The position numbers and the translations under genes were made by a program. Below are positions 33,918 through 44,549 of a stretch of DNA of 64,000 bases, one piece after another. This stretch comes from Garcia nutans. Lineage: Eukaryota > Streptophyta > Magnoliopsida > Malpighiales > Euphorbiaceae. The DNA lies in contig CANTUV010000053.1 of the NCBI GenBank assembly GCA_947685225.1, positions 5,875,501-5,939,500 on the forward strand, in the 5' to 3' direction. Within the stretch, counting starts at the first letter, position 1, and each line of letters opens with the position of its first letter. Under the pieces are notes generated by a model. It saw nothing but the letters and a program-made list of their open reading frames with translations, did not search any database and was not told where the DNA came from.

Positions 33918-35621
33918 TAATAGTATATAATAATAATAATTATTAAATTATTAATTTAATTTTTAGTAATATTATTTTTTAGTAATATTATTTAATTATT
34001 TATAATATTATATTAAAATTATTTATAATATTATTTAATCATTTATAATATTATTTAATTTAAAATACATTTTTTATTAATTTTTTCCATCAAACTTAAA
34101 TAGAAAATTAAGAAAAATTCACATATAACCCAAAATTTTTAGTAGAATTCATTAGAATAGGTGAAAAATCGTAAAAGCATCATCATAAATTCAAGAAAAA
34201 TTAAGGATGAGAGAGGAAGAACTACTTTGAAAAGAACTACTTTGAAAATTAATAGTTTGCTATTATTTAATTTTTGTTTGATTTTTAATGCTTATGGAAG
34301 CTATTTGAACCATATTAATTGAATTAATTGTGATGTATGTTGTCCAAATTTTTATACTAACCTAGAAAAAATTATGAATTTTTATTTAAAAGTTTATCTG
34401 TGTGTTAGTAAATGGTGTATAAAATTTTATAATTTTTAAATATGATTTATTATGAAAGAAAAATAGAAAAACACAAGCTGCCATAACTGTGCCAGTAAAG
34501 CAAATATTTTAGAGTTTAAGAAACTCAATTAGAAACCATAGTACAATAACCTAGAAAAATCTAAAATTTTACATATAATATCATATACATATTTAAGAGA
34601 TATGGTTAAAATTTCATAAATTTTAATAAAGGTTTAATTATAAAAATAAAATCAAAAAATGAAATTGCCAGAATAGTGACTATAAAACCAGAATAAATAA
34701 GGTTAAGTAAATATAATTTAAAAACAAGGTAAATGAGAGTATAAGATCCTAATGTTTTAAGTAAATGTTCCTATATATGTTTGTCTTATATGGTTAAAAT
34801 TTCATGAATTGTTATAAAGATTTGACACCTAAATAAAATTAAAAAATGGATACTACCAGTAAAGTTATTGTAAAAATAGAACATATAGGTTTGGAAAACA
34901 TAACTTTTAAACATAGTAAAGAAACTTAGAAAAATATGAAACTTTAAATATAAATTTATATATGTGCCTAGACTTATCTTTAAATCTATATAATTTTTAA
35001 TGAGATTTATTACTGAGAAAGAATTAGGAAAGAAAGATTGTTAGAGAAAGTAAGAATCTGGCATATGTTAAAGAGTTGAGAAATAAATTAAATTTTATAT
35101 AGCAAATGGATGAAGTAAAGTTTATTAAATTGAATTGTTAAAGTTTTAATGTTAATTTGTTAATAAGGAAAGTGGTGTTGTTTTAAAAGAATTGTTAAAA
35201 GTATTATTATCATCATCATCATTACTATTATTAATGACTGTGAAATTAACTAAAAATGAGAAAATAAGTGAAAATTTCAATTATACTGATAATAAATACA
35301 GCCTTCAAATTCAATGGCTAGCCAAAGGGAAAGGTCCTAGTATTAGTGGGCACTTTGTGCTATTAGTGAACACTCTATATCACCAGTGATAATGGACACT
35401 TGTGCTATTAGTGGACACTTTGTGTCATTTGAGATAGCGGGCATTTGATGCCATCAGTGGATCATTGGCCACATTCTCTATAATGGATACTTGACATTAG
35501 TGACTTGTTATCCAAATCTAGGATTTTAAAATCAGTATATGAGGGCAAAGAAATGATACTTAATGAAATAAATAACATTTATTGAAATAAATGATATTTA
35601 CTGAAATAAATGATATTCGCT
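32750..35621 (+). repeat. Family-A 5' LTR, left part
   Basis: 32757-33400 aligns with 49901-50590 (for example 'GGAGGGTAGTARTATRTTGG' and 'ATGATGGATATGTAGTGATT'). Beyond 33400 no counterpart is seen in the 3' LTR. A (TAA)n tract lies at 33888-33916. At 35330-35470 short 'AGTGGACACTTTGTG' repeats occur, and an AAATAAATGATATT-type repeat ends at the junction with the nested element. Confidence 0.6.
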
Positions 35622-37904
35622 TGTAGACCCTTAATTTTTGACCCAGTCCGGTCTAATATGTTTTATTTAGTCCAAAATAATTTTTGTTGTCTAATTGGTC
35701 CAAAATAATTTTTGTTAAATAATTTTTGCTTTACTATCTAATTTTTATTAATAAAAAATAAAAATAAACAAATAAAAGTCAAAAATAAAAATAAAAATAA
35801 AAATCGGCGTCGGAAAAATCGGTGACGTAAAAATCGTCGCGTGGGCCCATGGGCATTTTGCCAGCAGATTTTTTCTGCACTCCATTTCGCCCGCAGGAAA
35901 ATTCTGTGGGTGAAATGGTCGCCCGCAGGAATTTTCTGCCGGCGACGCCCGCTCCTCGCCTGGCTGCGGCAGATTTTTTTTGCCAGCGCATTTTTTTCTG
36001 CGGTAATTTTTTCGATGCAAATTTTTTGCCAGCGCATTTTTTGCCAGCGTAATTTTTTCGATGCAAATTTTTTGAAACCTAATTCAATTAGGTTTCGATT
36101 TCCTTTTCTTATCAATATTACTTGCCGTGATTAATTAGGAATAAACCATATGAAACCTCTATAAATAAGGACCAAAGGCAATCAAATAAAAGGAGGCCGA
36201 AAGGGGAAAAAAGTGGACAGTGAGGAAAACGTTGAAACCAAATCAATGAAGGAAAAGGAGCAATTGAATTTGATTTTTTTTCTGAAATAGCAGGGACACG
36301 ATTTCAACAATTCAAAGGCAGCAACTGTTTTTGTTCTTTTTCATCCAAGAAGAATTATTTTTGGAGAAACTATCAAAAAGAGGTATGTGTTAATTGTTGT
36401 ATTTATTTTTTATAGTAGCTAAACTATGAAATTGTGTCTTTCAAAATAAAAAACCCTAGGATTTTAATTTAGTTTTTCCAAAGTTAAAAATACTAATACG
36501 TTACTTTATTTTCCAAAATGACTTAAAATTGTTATTTTTACCTCTTCAAAATCTTAAAACCTTACTTGAACATGTTTTTCAACAAAACCAAAATATGATT
36601 CTGTTTCCTTCCAAAAGCTTTAAAAATATCTTTTCTATTTATGTAAACTCCAAATCACTTTGTTTAAACTTATAAAACCTCATGAAATCATCAAATTGTT
36701 TTTTCCAAATCCTAAAATCAACAAATCACCCGAAACTCTAAAATCAAAAGCCTAAAAACCTAATTCAACTCCAAAACCTAAAATAATGAACCCTAACCTC
36801 CTTAAAACTTTAAACCTTAATTTTTTCTAAACCCTAATCCTTTAAAATTTTAAAAATCATAAAAACATAAATACTTTAATTTTACACTGTAGCTTAAAAA
36901 CACAATGAATAACCGTAACCCACAAATCAAAAGTATTTTAAAGTGTTCAAACCCTAGTTTCATGATTTCACCATTCAAATATTAATTTAGTTAATCAAAG
37001 AGTCTTACCAACATTTTAAAACATAAAACCTTAATCTATTTTAATTCCATAAAAAAAGTCACAGTAGCTTAATTTTATGAATTCCAAAACCTTAACACAT
37101 GAGATAAAGAACCCTAAATAGAAACAATAGCTATAATTTGTATTTTTATTTACCTTATTCAATTCCATATTTGATCATGCTTGATTTTATTTCTTATGCT
37201 TTAATTTATTTAAATTCAATGCTTGGTTTATTTTATTTATCATAGATGGATGTTTACTTTTTATTGATATTTGGCACCTTTGATGAATAATTTATTTATT
37301 ATGAATGGTTATTTACTTTTATCAATTTATTTAGATTTCTAAATGTTGTAAGAGGTATGTTTCCACTTGGTGGGTACCTCATTAGTTAAATATCATGTAA
37401 TTTAATTTGTTTTTCTATTTTAGAACCAATGTAAAGGGCATGTTTCTACCTTTCGGTGGGTGTCCTATTTAGGCATGCGATGTAAGGACATGTTTCCATC
37501 CTTGGATGGGTGTCCATTTATTTGTTTTGCTTGGACATTGCTTTGATTTTAATATATTAATTCTTTCTTTTAATTATTGTGAGTAATATGGATAATGTTG
37601 TTATATTTAAGAATTTTATAATATTAAGACTTGTAAAGGAGGTCGGTTCCAATGAACCGGGCGTTCTGGGGGATGCTGGGCCATTTCTCACCTTTCCCAC
37701 ACGTACCCAACTTTTCAAACCCATTAGGGGGTTGGGGATTCCTTAGGAATTGAGTCATCCACCCCTTTCTTTTTTCTCGGCCCATCCGGGTGGCGACTCC
37801 ATTTTCTTTGGACTTAGGTCCGTGTTCTCTAAGGCCCCGAGCCTAAACAGTGCCAAAGTCGCAAGAACCATTTCACCGGGAGTGGGGGCGAAAATCCCCG
37901 CTCA
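35622..37904 (+). repeat. 5' LTR of the Tat-type element (about 2283 bp)
   Basis: It begins TGTAGACCC and ends ...CCCCGCTCA just before the primer site. Positions 35622-36718 align with the 3' LTR. A G/C-richer, hairpin-rich stretch lies at 35800-36065, followed by CTCTATAAATAAGG (near 36157), a good TATA box. Transcription should start shortly downstream. ORFs in several frames at 35738-36134 are by-products of this G/C-rich part. Confidence 0.82.
35882..35918 (+). other. 37-nt hairpin in the Tat-type 5' LTR
   Basis: Left arm CCATTTCGCCCGCAGGA, three-base loop, right arm TTCTGTGGGTGAAATGG. All 17 positions pair if G-U is allowed (three wobbles). The same structure occurs at 44782-44818 in the 3' LTR. 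Confidence 0.75.
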
Positions 37905-37907
37905 TAG

Positions 37908-37925
37908 TGGCGACTCCACTGGGGA
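37908..37925 (+). other. Primer-binding site of the Tat-type element
   Basis: TGGCGACTCCACTGGGGA follows the LTR end after three bases. This type of site is characteristic of Tat/Ogre elements and has been described as complementary to an arginine tRNA; the tRNA assignment is from memory of the family. Confidence 0.75.
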
Positions 37926-38931
37926 TAAGAGAAGTTGATTCCGTTGGTCTTTTTATTATTCTATTCTTTCTTATAATGATATTATCCATTGCATTATATT
38001 AGATTGCATCGTGTGTGTGAGTTAGGATGCCCGTGTTACTCGTGTTGTGTTATGTAAGGGATACCATACTTTCACTCAAGGTATGGAGATCGAGCATGGC
38101 ATAACCACTCATAGCCTCATACTATTTGGTATATACTTGCTATGGGAACCTAATCCTTTTACCCAAAGACTAAAGCTCATGTAATTGGCCTAGTTACTTT
38201 CCTTAGGTTTTACCCCAAATGCATATTGTTTGACTATGGTTAATTTATCTTGGCTTAAATCATGGCTTATTTGGTTTGCTCTTTTTCTAATATGACCTAA
38301 GCATATTGTAAGCTCAAAATAAACTGTTCTTTAAAGTCCAAAAGACCAAAGCTATTTTTAAAATTTTTTTCAAGATGGTCTTTGGACATAAAATTTTTCT
38401 AGAAATAAATCAAAACTTTTCTTTGGCACATGGCCCAAATACTAAGCCCAAAATCCATTTTTCTAAAAACTTTTATAATGGGCTTAGAAACAAAACTATT
38501 TTCACCCAACCTTTTCTTATAAAGAGCTTGCAAAAATATTTAGGTAAATTATGAAATACCAAAAATCAATTGTGGGCCTAGTTTACACTAAGAATAAATT
38601 AACCATGGGCTTGTTTTTGGCATGAATCATTAGTTATCTTTTTTCAAGTGAGAAATATATTTATAATAAACCTCTTAATTTCATTTTAATCCAATATAGC
38701 ATAAAAGCTACTATAGTTGGTTGAATGGATTAAAACCTAATTAATGGGAATTACTATGAATGGATTTCCATTTTTAAAAATGTAACTATTGGTTGAAACG
38801 TCCGAGGGAATTATTCGAAAGCAAGATACCCCATGTTGGTATTTTGTTAACCATATACCTAGGAAAAGAGACTCGCCATTCATGTGTGGATGTTATAAGG
38901 TTGGAAGGAACATCCTATTTGTCCTTGTTTA
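37926..38931 (+). other. Leader of the Tat-type element
   Basis: About 1 kb lies between the primer site and gag. No ORF of interest. The frame near 38793-38987 is open for 64 codons without a recognisable domain. Confidence 0.5.
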
Positions 38932-40487
38932 TTGATTGTTTTGTGCATACATGCATACATGCATACATTTGCATCTCATATCATTGATCCATTATGGCTC
39001 ACAAACCTGGATTACGAAAGTTCAAAAGCCTACAACAATCCGACCTACGCCGGAGACGAGGTATCTAGCAACGACTCAATCACTTACTTACCAAAAATAA
39101 TGGAGCCCGAAAAATTCAAAGAATGGTGGATGAAGCTCCTCAATGCCAAAATGGAAGAAATAAAAGAGGCCATGGCCGAGACCATAAAGAATCAAATAGC
39201 TACAATTTTAGGAAATAATGACGAAGCGTCTGCTAGCTCCAAGAAGCCAAAGGATAATGGGAAAGCTAACGTTATTGAAGTGGCTTTTGATGATGATAAG
39301 GTAACATTGATAATGATGATTGGGCTCAATACTACTAAGATGTTCAAGAGAAGAAGAAAGAATCGAAGGTGGTTGAGAAAGCAACTATTGAAAAGACCGA
39401 GACATCCGATGTTGAAAAGATGATTGCTGATTTAGAAAAGAAATTTGAGAAGAAGCTGAAAACCGAAGAGATGTCTGAGATCGATAAAATATTTGAACAA
39501 GATGAAGAAGTCCTGTACAAGTTCAAGATGCCATCCTTTTCAAAGTACAATGGCACCGAAAATCCTCATCTCCATGTGAAGTAGTATATCACTGCCATGC
39601 AGTATGCCCGAGCTACTAAGGCTCAAACCCTAAGGTACTTTATGCTCTCATTGGACCCTGTTGTCCAAAATTGGTTTAATACCTTAGATGATGGAACACA
39701 AAAGAGTTGGGATCTACTTTACAAAGCCTTTATCCAACAATATGGATATAATGTTGAGTTAGAAGTTACCTTAATGGAAGTTGAGTCCATTAGGCAAAGG
39801 CCAAATGAGAATTTTGTGGACTATGTGAAGAGATGGAGAAACAAGGCTGCTTTACTCAAGAAGAGGCCCGATGAATCCGATCAAATAAGGATGATTGTGA
39901 GAGGGGTATTGCCTAATCTTCATGAGAGGATGTCTCATACACTCATCCGTGATTTCAAAGACCTTCTCCAAGCTGGTTTGCAAATTGAAGAATGGGAAAG
40001 GGAGAAGAGCCGCTTTGCAACAAAAAGGAACGAGAAAGGGAACTACCAGTCGGGCAATCAAAGCACACAAAAAGAAGTTGATGTTAATGTAACCGGTCAA
40101 GGAAATAAAAGACAATTCTCAGAATTGGGAAAACCTCTATCTTGGATTTTTAGCAAGCTGCAAAAGAAAGGGTTGTTACAACCATTAGCTCATCGACCAT
40201 TACATAATCCATTGCCACCAAACTTCAATGCCGAAGCCTTCTGTCAATTTCATCAAATGCGACGATATGAAACAGATAAATGTGCTTGTCTAAGGCATGA
40301 GATCCAAGACCTAATCGATAGTGGTAAGCTACCCAAGCTGGATAAGCCCAATACCAAGAATAACCCTTTGCCTAAGTTTGGAAGAGTACCTCCACCGGCA
40401 ACCTTCATGGTGGGAAAAGGACTAGAAGAAGATTTTGTTTTATCATCCTTTCAAGATGGAAATATTGAAGATGTGAAGGGAAAATAA
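38932..40487 (+). pseudogene. gag: Tat-type Gag, one frameshift and one stop
   Basis: Three open stretches form one Gag: 38932-39423 (frame lost near 39300), 39369-39584 (ends in TAG where the family has glutamine, 'HLHVK*YITAMQ'), and 39597-40487. The central gag domain is clear: 'YKFKMPSFSKYNGTENP', 'LRYFMLSLDPVVQNWFNTL', 'FIQQYGYNVELEVTLMEVES', 'ENFVDYVKRWRNKAALLK'. The C-terminal Cys/His-type motif follows ('FCQFHQMRRYETDKCACL', then 'HEIQDLIDSGKLPK'), which is typical of Tat/Ogre Gag. The two lesions are mild, so the protein decayed recently. The normal continuation into protease is missing. Confidence 0.85.
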
Positions 40488-42880
40488 GCTTAAACTAACG
40501 AACTTTGCTTAGCTTGAATGTTGCTTTTCAATTTTACTTTCTTTAATATTTTATTGGAACAATCTTGTTTTCCAAATTTAAATTTGTTTCAATAAATCAC
40601 TTTTATCAAAAATTTCTGTTGGTCTTTATTCATTTTGGTGCTCAACCAATGAGGAATCTAGCTTGATAATTCATGAATTAATATATGCATCATGACTCAA
40701 ATAACTTTACTAGGTGAGGGAATTGCTCTATAGCATTGAGTTGTGTATGCTTACTTAGAGAGGGCTCCTGCATAATTACCTTTGTCTAGGTCCTAGTCAG
40801 TCTTAGAACATGCTTTGACAAGCTTTCAAGGCGAAATTGAACTCTACTTATTTAAGAGAGAAATGATCTAGGCATTGTTTGGTTAGCCAATAACTAGTAT
40901 CCAACTTATTAAATATCAATCCCTAGTTGTCCCTTTGAGCCTTCATAAAATTTTAGCTTTCTTTTCATTGCCTTAAAAATCCCAATAATCTACCCTGAGC
41001 TGTTGTGATACTTTTGACAAGTCTTATGATCACTAAGATAAAGTGGCAAGAAGATTAAAGAAAGCAATGATTGGTCAAGATCATGAAGATAGTTGAAGTT
41101 CTCAAGACCATGAAGATAGTTGATGTTTTCAACACCATAAGGGTAGTTGAAGTTCCTTTGATATCTCCAATATATCAAAACAACATCATCATTAGAGTAA
41201 CAAATGATTTATCTCTAAAGAAGATTTATGTTACTCCACTCATCCATTATTGGAAGCCCAAGTTGGTACAAACAAGACAACTCTTTTAGAGCTAAAACCA
41301 AAAAAAAAACAACAACAAAACAAAACAAAACAAAAAAGAAGAAAAGGAAAAAAGAAAAGAAAGGAAAAAGAGAAGAAAAAAAGGAAAAGATAAAAAGAGA
41401 AAGAAAAGAAAAAAGAGCAAACCCAAAATGGTTCAAAAAGCCAACTGAATTCTCTTTTACCTAAGACAACAAAAGGCTTCCATTGGGTTCATAAGGATGA
41501 TTTGGTTTGAATTGGTCCAACCCAACTAAAGATTCAATCAAAATTAGAGAAAGACCATATAGTCATTGAAAGTTCTGTACTTGACAGTCCTACAAGAAAG
41601 AAGGACAAAATGATAAAAGAAAGGGAAGAGTAAGAGAAATAAAGAAAAGGGAGAAGAAGAAAAAAAATGAATTTGGGAACTAAACTTTCTGCAAGGGCAT
41701 AAACTGTCCTAATCAAGATCCAGATTAATGCCAAGAATTTGGAATTTAGCAAGATTGCTCCAAGCTGCCGAAAATTCAAACAAGAAATTTGTAGTATGAA
41801 GGTTTGTCCTTTGTGTCACACCAGCTCCAATCTCAAAATGGCATTCACTTAAACTCGTGTCCCTTATAGACCCCATTTCAAGCCTATCAAAGACCTGTTG
41901 ATCTCTCTTGGTAGGTCGAGTCTATTAGTGGAGATAGTTTGGATAAGCATGCATATGAGATAGATAATATTTAAACTCAAATGAGACCTTTGACCAAGCA
42001 ATGTGTATGTGCTTATCTGAAATGCAACAGTTCTTGTTTAAATAGAAATGATTCCCGAGTTTAGCACTATAACTAGGGTTGTCATGTTATAGACATATTC
42101 ATTTGAAAAATCAAGTCCTGAGGTACATTGACATTGATTTGGCAAAACCAACATTTGATTTCAAAATCAAAATTCAAAAAAATTCAAAAAATGTTGTCAT
42201 ACAAAGCCTTCAAGTTAAGGGAAGTATGCTGAACCTCCAAAGGACACATTGGGCAAAGGGAATGATTATTAGCATGGTCATGAAGAAGCTATCAACTAAC
42301 ATGCTGAAACATAGTTGGAAATGGATGCATCCCTGACTCTGCTGCTTAGGGTCTCCACCACTCATGTTTTCATCATCTTGAAGATAAAAGTCAAATGCAA
42401 AGCTTTTGATCATTCCAATGAGAGACTTGAATGAGCATCAAAAAGGAACCAATGAGAACACTTCTGCTAATCACCTCGGTCTGTGAGTCGATGGAACGAT
42501 TGTAAGTATTATTCATGCATATCATGCATACGTGAGCATATTACATCGCACTTTCTTGTCTTAATGAACAACAAACACCCTGCGAATTAAAGAATCAAAA
42601 GAAGATATTGAATCAAGGGGGGCATGGAAAGCCTATTCGCTTGTGGAAGCCCCAGTCACTTTGCAAAGAGAAGAAAATGCGTGCTTATGCAAAGAACTAG
42701 ACAAGAAAAATATCAATCAAAGCTTGCATAAAAGAAAAAAAATCCTTAGGGGGGCAAGGAGAGGATATAAGATCCAATCAAAATTAGAGAAAAAAAGGAA
42801 AAGCAGTTGCAAGGGAAAAGTGGTTAAAGTGCAAAAACTCCCTTAGAAGATCAAAACAAGGAAAGAAGAACATGGATCAA
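40488..42880 (+). other. Non-coding internal region of the Tat-type element
   Basis: It occupies the place of pol but has no RT, RNase H or integrase motif in any frame. Visible structure: a nearly pure purine tract at 41332-41415, three imperfect copies of 'ATGAAGATAGTTGA(A/T)GTT' at 41083-41155, and 'CATGCATAYGTGAGCATATT' near 42517-42542. It may be untranslated 3' sequence that came close to gag through deletion of pol. Confidence 0.6.
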
Positions 42881-42884
42881 GCAA

Positions 42885-43200
42885 GACATGGCCAAGCCAA
42901 ATCAAGCTTGGCCGTGTCACCTCAAAGGAAATCTTGGAAGAACATGACACGGGTAGGAGACAAGGCCCTGGCCATGTCTCACCTAAAGGGCAAAGCCAAG
43001 AAGGACCAAGCAAAGAGAGAAAAGAAATAGTAGGTGACACTGGCAGGCGACACGGTCAAGTCACTAGCCGTGTCACATGACACGGCCACAAGCTTGGCTG
43101 TGTCCCATCCTAAGCCAAGAACAAAGAAGAACCAAAGAAAAAACACAGAAGCTGACACACTCAGGAGACATGGCCAAGCCACTGGCCGTGTCACTCCCAT
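42885..43200. repeat. Array a: GACACGGCC...GGCCGTGTC hairpin units
   Basis: Three to four units contain inverted repeats such as GACATGGCCAAGCCACTGGCCGTGTC (43166-43191: arms GACATGGCCA and TGGCCGTGTC, loop AGCCAC). Spacing is 50-110 bp. Similar units form the array at 53526-53940. Confidence 0.75.
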
Positions 43201-43220
43201 CTTCAAAGAACAAAGAAGAC

Positions 43221-43430
43221 CCAATCTTCAAGGATGAAGATCCATTTTCAAGGGTGAAGATCCAATCTCCAAGGATGAAGATCCATTTACAAGGGTAAAG
43301 ACCCGATCTCAATGGATGAAGATCCATTTACCAGGGTGAAGACCCGAAGTCTAAAGGATGAAGATCCATTTTCAAGGGTGAAGACCTGATCTCAAAGAAG
43401 GAAGATCCATTTTCAAAGGTAAAGATCTGT
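43221..43430 (+). repeat. Array b: about five units of 41 bp
   Basis: Each unit has two small inverted repeats, GGATGAAGATCC and GGGTGAAGACCC or variants, separated by ATTTTCAA- or GATCTCAA-type spacers. The stem pair is GGAT/ATCC in one half and mostly GGGT/ACCC in the other. Confidence 0.85.
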
Positions 43431-43506
43431 TTTGAGGCTAAAGAACCACAATGCATACAACAGCTGGAGCAGTCAGACTTCTCACCTAAAAGGTTAGTCA
43501 AACTCA

Positions 43507-43900
43507 TTCTCGGGTCCAAGTACCCAATCTCGGGTCCAAATACTCAAATTAAATTCAAATCTCGGGTCCAAGTATCCAAATCTGATTCAGGATCGAGTAT
43601 CCAAATCCAGTTAGGATCGAGTATCCAAATAAAGTTTAGGATCGAGTATCCGAACCCAATTTAGGATCAAGAATACCAATCCAGTTTAGGATCATGTATC
43701 CAAAGCCAATTTAGTATCGAGTATCCCAATCCAACTTAGGAATGAGTATCCAAATCCATTTAGGATCGAGTATCCCAATCCAGTTTAGGATTGAGTATCC
43801 AAGTCAAGTTAGGATCGAGTATCCCAATCCAAGTTAGGATCAAGATCCAAATCCAGTTAGGATCGAGTATCCCAATCCAGTTTAGGATCGAGTATCCAAA
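43507..43900 (+). repeat. Array c: about a dozen units of 24 bp
   Basis: The consensus is TTAGGATCGAGTATCCAAAT followed by CCAG. The core GGAT-CGAGT-ATCC is a 4-bp stem with a 5-base loop. The loop varies (CGAGT, TGAGT, CATGT, CAAG) more than the stem. A transitional piece, GGGTCCAAGTACCC, begins the array and links it to array d. Confidence 0.85.
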
Positions 43901-43903
43901 CCT

Positions 43904-44468
43904 TTCGGGTCCAGAACCCAAAATACCCTTAGGTCCAAAACCTAGAATTTGTTTCTAAGTCAAGAACTTAGCTCGGGTCCAGAACCCAAATTTTCCCTTA
44001 GGTCCAGAACCTAGAATTATCCTTGAGTCCAGAACTCGAATCGGGTCCAGAATCGAAATTTTTCCCTTAGGTCCAGAACCTAGAATCTCTTCTAAGTCCA
44101 GAACTTAGCTCGGGTCCAGAACCCAAATTTACCATTAGGTCAAGAACCTAGAATTATTTCTAAGTCCAAAACTCAGCTCGGGTCCAAAACCCAAATTTTC
44201 CTTAGGTCTAGAACCTAGAATTATTCCTAAGTCCAGAACTTAGCTTGGGTCCAGAACCCAAATTTTATCATTAGGTCCAAAACCTAGAATTATTCCTAAG
44301 TCAAAACTTAGCTCGGGTCCAAAACCCTAATTTTACCATTAGATCCAGAACCTAGAATTATTTCTAAGTTTAGAACTTAGTTCGGGTCAAGAACCCAAAT
44401 TTTCCTTAGGTTCAGGACCTAGAATTATCCCTGAGTCCAGAACTCAAACCGGGTCCAGAACCCAAAAC
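43904..44468 (+). repeat. Array d: about eight units of 68 bp, each of three hairpins
   Basis: Unit starts lie near 43905, 43974, 44041, 44111, 44178, 44245, 44312 and 44381. Within one unit three subunits follow one another: GGGTCCAGAACCC, AGGTCCAGAACCT and AAGTCCAGAACTT (twice GAGTCCAGAACTC). All share the CCAGA loop, while the first and last bases of the stem change together. It ends shortly before the 3' LTR (44550). Confidence 0.88.
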
Positions 44469-44549
44469 CTCCATCATCTCAAAAATTAAGTCTTGTTGCT
44501 TTTCACTCTCTTTCACTAAAGTTTCAGATCATTCAAGTACGGGGCAAAC

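Noticed and set aside
35738..36134. Several overlapping ORFs of 67-125 codons on both strands
   Set aside because: They fall in the G/C-richer, repeat-laden U3 of the Tat-type LTR and are rich in short repeats; no frame resembles a protein family.
43073..43519. ORFs over the tandem arrays on the minus strand
   Set aside because: They are open only because the repeat units have a length or composition that avoids stops; the peptides are simple repeats.
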